Assembly: GCA_963808455.1 (NCBI GenBank)
Contig: CAWEHT010000038.1
Span: 1 to 11,158, forward strand
Length of the DNA: 11,158 nucleotides
From: CAWEHT01 sp963808455
Lineage (GTDB): Bacteria; Chloroflexota; Anaerolineae; CG2-30-64-16
Direction of reading: 5' to 3'
In this document: positions 7,099-11,158 of the stretch, in pieces
Position numbering within the stretch: position 1 is the first letter of the stretch
Layout: the number at the start of each line of letters is the position of its first letter
Notes under the pieces: model-generated
The model's database searches: none
The model's input: the letters and a program-made list of their open reading frames with translations, nothing else
Told to the model about the DNA's origin: nothing
Position numbers and translations under genes: made by a program

Positions 7099-7337
7099 AC
7101 GCGGGGTGGCCCTGGCGTCAATAGACCGATGGGACCGGGAAGGGAGCCCTTCCTGCACCCCCCGGCCGGCGTCGCTGGCGTTCGTGAGGGAGAATGGCGC
7201 TTTCGGTTGCTGGGGGCCGGCCTGGCCCCCAGGAAAACAGGTTCAGGGAGCTGAGGGGCCAGCCGGCCCCCAAGGGAAGCGATCGATCTCTGCAGGCGCT
7301 CCTCAGGGCGCGTGCCCGGACGAGCCCTCGAGGCGCT
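7099..7337. other. Structured intergenic region, no gene supported
   Basis: I find no protein homology on either strand here, although long open frames exist as a by-product of high GC content. The stretch may hold the decayed 5' part of the hemerythrin gene. Its main structure is the G/C-rich stem described at 7210-7271. Confidence 0.45.
7210..7271. repeat. Nested G/C-rich inverted repeats
   Basis: CTGGGGGCC (7210-7218) and GGCCCCCAG (7224-7232) form a hairpin with a 5-base loop. A second hairpin pairs GGGGCC (7255-7260) with GGCCCC (7265-7270). The two halves (7212-7229 and 7255-7271) are also reverse complements of each other except for one bulged base, so one long stem of about 17 bp is an alternative. 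No U-tract follows. It could be a terminator for either flank or a dispersed palindromic repeat. Confidence 0.55.
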
Positions 7338-7367
7338 TTGGGATGTCCCCGCTTTTCAGGCTACAAT
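7338..7367 (+). promoter_or_regulatory. Putative sigma-70 promoter of the hydrolase/regulator pair
   Basis: TTGGGA (7338-7343), an 18-base spacer and TACAAT (7362-7367) lie about 65 bases before the hydrolase ATG at 7434. Because the regulator overlaps the hydrolase, one promoter could serve both. Confidence 0.5.
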
Positions 7368-7433
7368 GCGAGTGGCCCTCCAGCGATGGCCGCCGGGCGC
7401 CCGGTGGCAGGGCCTGGCAGCGAAGGAGGGAGC

Positions 7434-8048
7434 ATGGCCGCAGACGTCTACCACAACTTTGCGCAGCTGAGCGCAGCCTTCCGGGAAGACGCCGACTATC
7501 GCGTCGAGCACGGCCCCGCGCCCCTCACGGGTGCTCGTGCTGGCGCCGCACGGCGGCGGCATCGAGCCAGGCACCTCTGAAATTGCCGAAGCCGTGGCGG
7601 GCGCCGAATTCAGCCTGTACCGCTTCGAAGGCATCCGGGCGAAGGGCAACGACGTGCTGCACGTGACCAGCACCGCCTTCGACGAGCCAGGCTGCCTGCG
7701 CCTGTTGGCGGGCGCCGAGATCGTGCTGGCGATCCACGGCTGCGAGGGCGATGAACCGGTCGCATGGCTGGGCGGCGCGACTCCGGCCTGGCGGCCGCCC
7801 TCGCCGCAGCTTTGGGGCAGGGTGGCTTCGACGCGCGCCCTGACGACAGCCGGGATCACGGCGGCAACCATGAGGCCAACCTCTGCAATCGTGGCGCCAG
7901 CCGCCGGGGCTGCCAGGTAGAGATCAGCGTGGGGCTGCGCAGGACGTTGTTTGGGGATGTGGCCACCCGCAAGGGCCGTGGCCGCCCGACGGAGAGTTTC
8001 GCGGCCCTTGTGAGCGCCGTGCGGCAGGTGCTCTGCACATATGCCTGA
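7434..8048 (+). CDS. Poly-gamma-glutamate hydrolase-like zinc protein, two frameshifts
   Basis: The start at 7434 has AAGGAGG (7423-7429) upstream. The N-terminus reads VYHNFAQLSAAFREDADYRV. A +1 shift between about 7505 and 7530 leads into RVLVLAPHGGGIEPGTSEIA. A -1 shift near 7772-7777 leads into GGRDSGLAAALAAAL, then NHEANLCNRGASRRGCQVEI and a Leu-rich end. These are the hallmarks of the poly-gamma-glutamate hydrolase family (phage/Bacillus PghP-like; I believe PF05908). The His and Glu of APHGGGIEPGTSE and the His of AIHGCEGDE are the likely zinc ligands. Repaired length is 204 residues, typical for the family, and the two shifts cancel. Members cut gamma-glutamyl polymers, although many bacterial relatives have no proven substrate. 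There is no signal peptide, so it is probably cytoplasmic. Its last 8 bases overlap the regulator's start. Confidence 0.8.
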
Positions 8049-9644
8049 GGGCGGGATCCTGTCCGACTTCCTGGCCACCAAACTCACCGTCCCGAAGCCG
8101 AGCGCGGAACCTGGTGGCTCGCCCGCGTCTCCTCGAGAGGCTCGAAGGATGTTTGCTGCCCGGCCGCAGCCTGACGCTCTTTTCGGCCCCGGCCGGGTAC
8201 GGCAAGTCGGTCCTGGCGAGCTCGTGGGCCCGCCGGCTCGCGGAGCGGGCGCCGGCGCCGAGAGTCGCCTGGCTGTCGCTCGACGCGGATGACAACGACC
8301 CCGCCCGATTCTGGCCCGACGTGGCGTCGGCATTCCAGTGCCAGGATGGGCGGCTCGGGCGGGAAGCGTTGGCCCTGGCCGGAGCGCCCGGCGTCTTCCC
8401 GCAAGAGCGCTTCCTGACCAGCCTTCTCAACGACCTGGCCGGCTCCGATGCGGACTGGGTGCTGGTGCTCGACGACTATCACCTGGTCGCCGAGGCAGCC
8501 ATCCACCGCGCCCTGGCCCACCTGATCGAGCGCCTGCCCGCCCGCTGCCATCTCCTCATCCTGTCGCGTTCCGACCCGCCCTTGCCCATCGGCCTGCTGC
8601 GCGGGCACGACCAGCTCCTGGAGGTCCGGCAGGATGAACTCTGCTTCCGCGATGAAGAAGCCGGCGCGTTCCTGGCCGATTGCCTCGGCCTGCGCCTTAC
8701 GGAGGGCGAGGTGCGGCTCCTCAACGCCAAGACCGAAGGGTTGGGCCACCGGCCTGCAGCTGGCCGGCGTCTCGCTGCAAGGACGCCGCGACAGCACAGG
8801 GTTCATCCAAAGTTTCACGGGCACTCACCGGTATATCCTTGATTACCTGATCGGCGAGGTGCTGGAGCGCCAGGCGCCCACCGTGAAGGAGTTCCTGATG
8901 CGGACCTCCATCCTGGCCAGGCTGACCGCCCCGATCTGCGAGGCGCTCTGCCGGGTGGCGCCTCCGCCGGCGGAACCGGCCGGGGCAGGCGACGCGCTGG
9001 AGATCCTCGAGCACCTGGAGCGGGGCAACCTCTTCGTCGTTCCCCTCGATGAAGAGCACACTGCATTCCGTTATCATCGCCTGTTTGCCGACCTGCTGCG
9101 CCGCCAGCTCGCGCTGGCTCACCCAGAGCTGGTGCGGCCCCTGCACGAGTGCGCCAGCGCCTGGCTGGCGGGACACGGCTTTCCCGAACGGGCCGTCCAA
9201 CATGCGCTGCTGGCGGGCGACCACGAACGGGCCGCGGAACTGCTGGCCCAGGGCGCGCCCGGCCTGTGGAGCCGGGGCGAACACGCCACGCTCCTGCGCC
9301 TGCTGAGGTCGCTCCCAGAGGCGCATCGGCGAGCCGATCCCAGGCTGGCCATCTACGAGGCGGGAGCGTATGTCTCCGCCGGCCAGTTCGACGCCGCCGC
9401 GCGCCGCCTGGATGCACTTGAGGGCCGGCTCGCCACGAACGCGCTGGACGATGGCAACTCTCGCCTGCTGCGCGGCCGGGCGGCCGCCCTGCGGGCGCAA
9501 ATGGCTGCCTCACTGGGCGACGCCGACGCGGCGCTCGAGCACGCGCAGGCCGCCAGGGCGCTTCTCACGCCACAGGAAACGGCGTGGATGGGCTCCTTTG
9601 GCGTCGCCGTCGGCAACGTGTTGATGATGGCCGCCCGCTACTAA
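8041..9644 (+). pseudogene. MalT-like LuxR-family ATPase regulator, truncated by the right IS and frameshifted
   Basis: The ATG at 8041 overlaps the hydrolase stop (ATGCCTGA). The N-terminus reads LSDFLATKLTVPKPSAE. A +1 shift near 8100-8114 then leads into LVARPRLLERLEGCLLPGR. Walker A is APAGYGKS (about residue 50) and Walker B is WVLVLDDYH, followed by ILSRSDPPLPIGLLR, the usual STAND-ATPase order of MalT-type regulators. A second +1 (extra T at 8741/8742) separates LLNAKTEG from WATGLQLAGVSLQGR. RYHRLFADLLRRQL and Ala/Leu-rich TPR-like repeats follow. The frame stops at TAA (9642-9644), directly at the IS edge, after about 533 residues. Relatives are usually 850-950 residues with a C-terminal LuxR helix-turn-helix, absent here. 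Without that domain it could not bind DNA in the usual way. The missing end may lie beyond 11158. Confidence 0.82.
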
Positions 9645-9752
9645 CTTGAGTTTAGAGTTACATAACGGCGCGACGATGGTCAACAGGTAGGACGAAGCGT
9701 CGCGTTGACCAAGAGCGCACTTTAACAAAGCTGCAGTTGTCCGCCGGTGCGT

Positions 9753-11078
9753 TTAGACGACGGCCGGCACGTTAGTTACGGTCGCTTTTTGGGGTTTTGA
9801 GCCCTTTTTGACGACCGGATAGCGCGGCCGCGGCTTCGGACGATAGCCCGGGACGCGTCCGGTTCCTTTACCTGCGGGTCCGGCGACCGGCGCCGGACTG
9901 CCCAACTCAAGCAGAAAACGTCGAGCGCCGCGCTGCACTTGGCCCGCCGTGAGCAGCAAGGTCTGATGGCTTCGTAACGACGGTTGCCAGGCCGGTCGTA
10001 GATCATCTACCTCCCGACGCATGAGCAGCAATTGCCAATAAGCCAGGGCGCAAAGCCACATCCAATGCTCGATGACCACCGGGTTGGTGGATCGGCAGGC
10101 GTTCAAGCCCGTGTGTTGCTTCAAGAAACGAAATGCATGCTCGATGGCGAAACGCCAAAGATACATGCGACACAAGTCTGCCAGCGCCACGCTGGTCGGT
10201 CCCGTCCAAAAAAGCCAGAGCGGCCGTTTGTAACGCGGCGTGCCGTCGGCTTTCAAGAATTGGACCCGCAACAGGAGCCCGGCCAAGGTCGGCAGCTTGC
10301 GCAGGTGCAAATCGGTCCAGGCTTGCAACTGCACCGTTTGGCCGTTCAGATCAAAGGTTTCGCGGCGTTCGGCCGGCCAAGATAGTTGCTTAAGTTTGAA
10401 AACTGGACCGTGCTTGCGTGGAGCGCCGCGTTTGCCGGGAACCCGCAGCGGGGGCGCCGCGTACAAGTTCTGGTTTTGGCGCAAACGCACCAGCGCCGCG
10501 ACGGTTTTGACGACCAAAAACACGCCCAGGAACCAGTGGTTCCCGTACAGACTGTCGGCGACCACGACTTTCAGCCGGGTGCTCAATCTGTCCAGCGCCT
10601 GCACCTGGGCCACCGCCGTTTGCGTGTCGGTGCTGGTGGTGGCAATGCGCTGCACGTCCAGCGGCGCGACCCAGGATGGTCGCCGTTGCACCAAGCGCAC
10701 CAACCAGGAGAACTTGAGACCCGGACGGGCCGGTTCATCTTTCTCGCTTTTCAGCCAGCTGCGATCCGGCAAGGTCTCGGCCTCTATCCGCGGGTTGGGT
10801 GTGGCGTCAATGGCGTAAATTTCACGCCCGGCTACGGTCTCGCCGTCCACCGGCTGCTGTGCGCCCAATACTTTGGCCAACGCTGCGGCGTCAATCTCGC
10901 CGTTCTCAAGCGCATCGTACACAGAGCTGAACTCTCGCCGAAAGGGTGGTTCTTCGCTCAAAGCCACCGGCGAGTTGACGTGTCCAGCGCCTGTGAGTGC
11001 GTCCAGCAAATCCATAAGTGCTGCGGCGCGTTGGGTCAGGCTTTGGTATACTGCATCGCGAAACTGTTGGATAGCCAT
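9753..11078 (-). CDS. IS701/IS4-superfamily-like transposase (intact, 441 aa)
   Basis: A full-length DDE transposase that cuts and joins the ends of its own element. Catalytic residues by position: Asp91 in YAIDAT, Asp175 in VVADSLYG and Glu313. The helix YLWRFAIEHAFRFLK (306-320) gives the exact Y-2x-R-3x-E-6x-K signature of the IS4 superfamily. The spacing between the second Asp and the Glu leaves room for the usual inserted beta-strand domain. The C-terminus is basic and Pro-rich (YRPKPRPRYP). The start at 11078 follows a weak TGAGG site and the promoter at 11101-11129. It could in principle mobilise both copies, including the frameshifted left one. It closely resembles unnamed transposases frequent in cyanobacteria and Chloroflexota; a precise IS name needs a database comparison. 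Confidence 0.9.
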   Translation of the reverse strand: MAIQQFRDAVYQSLTQRAAALMDLLDALTGAGHVNSPVALSEEPPFRREFSSVYDALENGEIDAAALAKVLGAQQPVDGETVAGREIYAIDATPNPRIEAETLPDRSWLKSEKDEPARPGLKFSWLVRLVQRRPSWVAPLDVQRIATTSTDTQTAVAQVQALDRLSTRLKVVVADSLYGNHWFLGVFLVVKTVAALVRLRQNQNLYAAPPLRVPGKRGAPRKHGPVFKLKQLSWPAERRETFDLNGQTVQLQAWTDLHLRKLPTLAGLLLRVQFLKADGTPRYKRPLWLFWTGPTSVALADLCRMYLWRFAIEHAFRFLKQHTGLNACRSTNPVVIEHWMWLCALAYWQLLLMRREVDDLRPAWQPSLRSHQTLLLTAGQVQRGARRFLLELGSPAPVAGPAGKGTGRVPGYRPKPRPRYPVVKKGSKPQKATVTNVPAVV

Positions 11079-11100
11079 GTGATTTATTGCCTCACAAGCC

Positions 11101-11129
11101 TTTGTACCAGCAGTTTCTTGTTATGTTAA
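11101..11129 (-). promoter_or_regulatory. Putative sigma-70 promoter of the right IS transposase
   Basis: On the minus strand, TTAACA (11129-11124) and TACAAA (11106-11101) are spaced by 17 bases, as in the left copy, just upstream of the ATG at 11078. Confidence 0.5.
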
Positions 11130-11158
11130 GGTGCGTGCTTACTTGTTAGGCGGTTGAG

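Larger units (their letters stand above)
9645..11158 (-). mobile_element. IS701/IS4-superfamily-like insertion sequence, right copy
   Basis: Reverse complement of 1-1514 and the same length. It carries an intact transposase on the minus strand. The inner edge is at 9645, where CTTGAG begins, preceded by CTAA (9641-9644). CTAA fits the YTAR target duplicated by IS701-type elements, but the matching outer copy lies outside the window. In this copy GGTCAAC (9678-9684) and GTTGACC (9704-9710) form an inverted repeat that is destroyed in the left copy by a CA/TG difference. Confidence 0.9.

Noticed and set aside
7356..8333. Minus-strand open frame of 325 codons opposite the hydrolase and regulator
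   Set aside because: The plus strand has family motifs across the whole interval once frameshifts are repaired; the antisense translation is Arg/Pro/Ala-rich without homology and has no ribosome site I can see.
367..8742. Programmed ribosomal frameshifting
   Set aside because: The shifts occur in many unrelated genes, in both directions, without consistent slippery heptamers. IS4/IS701-type transposases are not known to need it, and the right copy is a single frame.
1..11158. CRISPR array, tRNA, rRNA, toxin-antitoxin or defence island
   Set aside because: No regularly spaced repeats, no cloverleaf or rRNA-like segments, and no recognisable nuclease, methylase-restriction or toxin motifs on either strand.
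1..11158. A functional composite transposon carrying the whole interior
   Set aside because: Each IS copy abuts a different broken gene (a transposase on the left, a regulator on the right), which fits two separate insertions at least as well. No outer target duplication is visible within the window.

Overview
The window is an 11.16 kb, GC-rich piece of bacterial DNA bounded at both ends by near-identical 1,514-bp insertion sequences (IS) in inverted orientation (1-1514 and 9645-11158, transposase genes pointing inward). The content is a MalT-type LuxR regulator with a TKL..P N-terminus, a tandem UspA protein, an ABC1/UbiB kinase-like protein, a hemerythrin remnant, CCCTA(C/T)T heptamer repeats and DDE transposase remnants. 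It fits a Chloroflexota (Anaerolineae/Caldilineae-like) genome or metagenome contig, but no phylogenetic marker is present, so that is inference.

Layout, left to right. The left IS copy has a transposase broken by two 1-bp indels. It abuts, in frame, the C-terminal part of a different DDE transposase (1515-2035). Then come an AT-rich stretch with an extended -10 promoter, a terminator-like leader RNA (about 2089-2212), a tandem universal stress protein (2406-3318), a zinc-ribbon SAM methyltransferase (3574-4397) and a perfect 37-bp hairpin. A small Ala/Gln/Ser-rich protein (minus, 4514-4864) is divergent from an ABC1/UbiB-family protein (5039-6773). Convergent with that gene is a 5'-truncated bacteriohemerythrin whose 3' end runs into a heptamer repeat. 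After a structured intergenic region come a poly-gamma-glutamate hydrolase-like gene (7434-8048) and, overlapping it by 8 bp, a MalT-like ATPase regulator (8041-9644) cut off by the right IS copy. The right IS has an intact 441-aa transposase.

The strongest window-scale observation is that nearly every long gene carries one or two single-base frameshifts (nine in total by my reading), yet no in-frame nonsense codons or eroded motifs were seen. That pattern suits sequencing or assembly error better than long-term decay, so I treat the internal genes as probably functional in the organism. The exceptions are the two genes cut at IS edges and the truncated hemerythrin.

Functionally the interior looks like ordinary accessory or stress-related chromosome (USP, methyltransferase, UbiB-like kinase, hemerythrin, capsule-polymer hydrolase with a regulator). 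I do not see a convincing defence system, CRISPR array, tRNA or rRNA. The least explained items are the leader RNA at 2074-2212, the low-complexity small protein at 4514-4864 with its shared divergent control region, and the hydrolase/regulator overlap at 8041.
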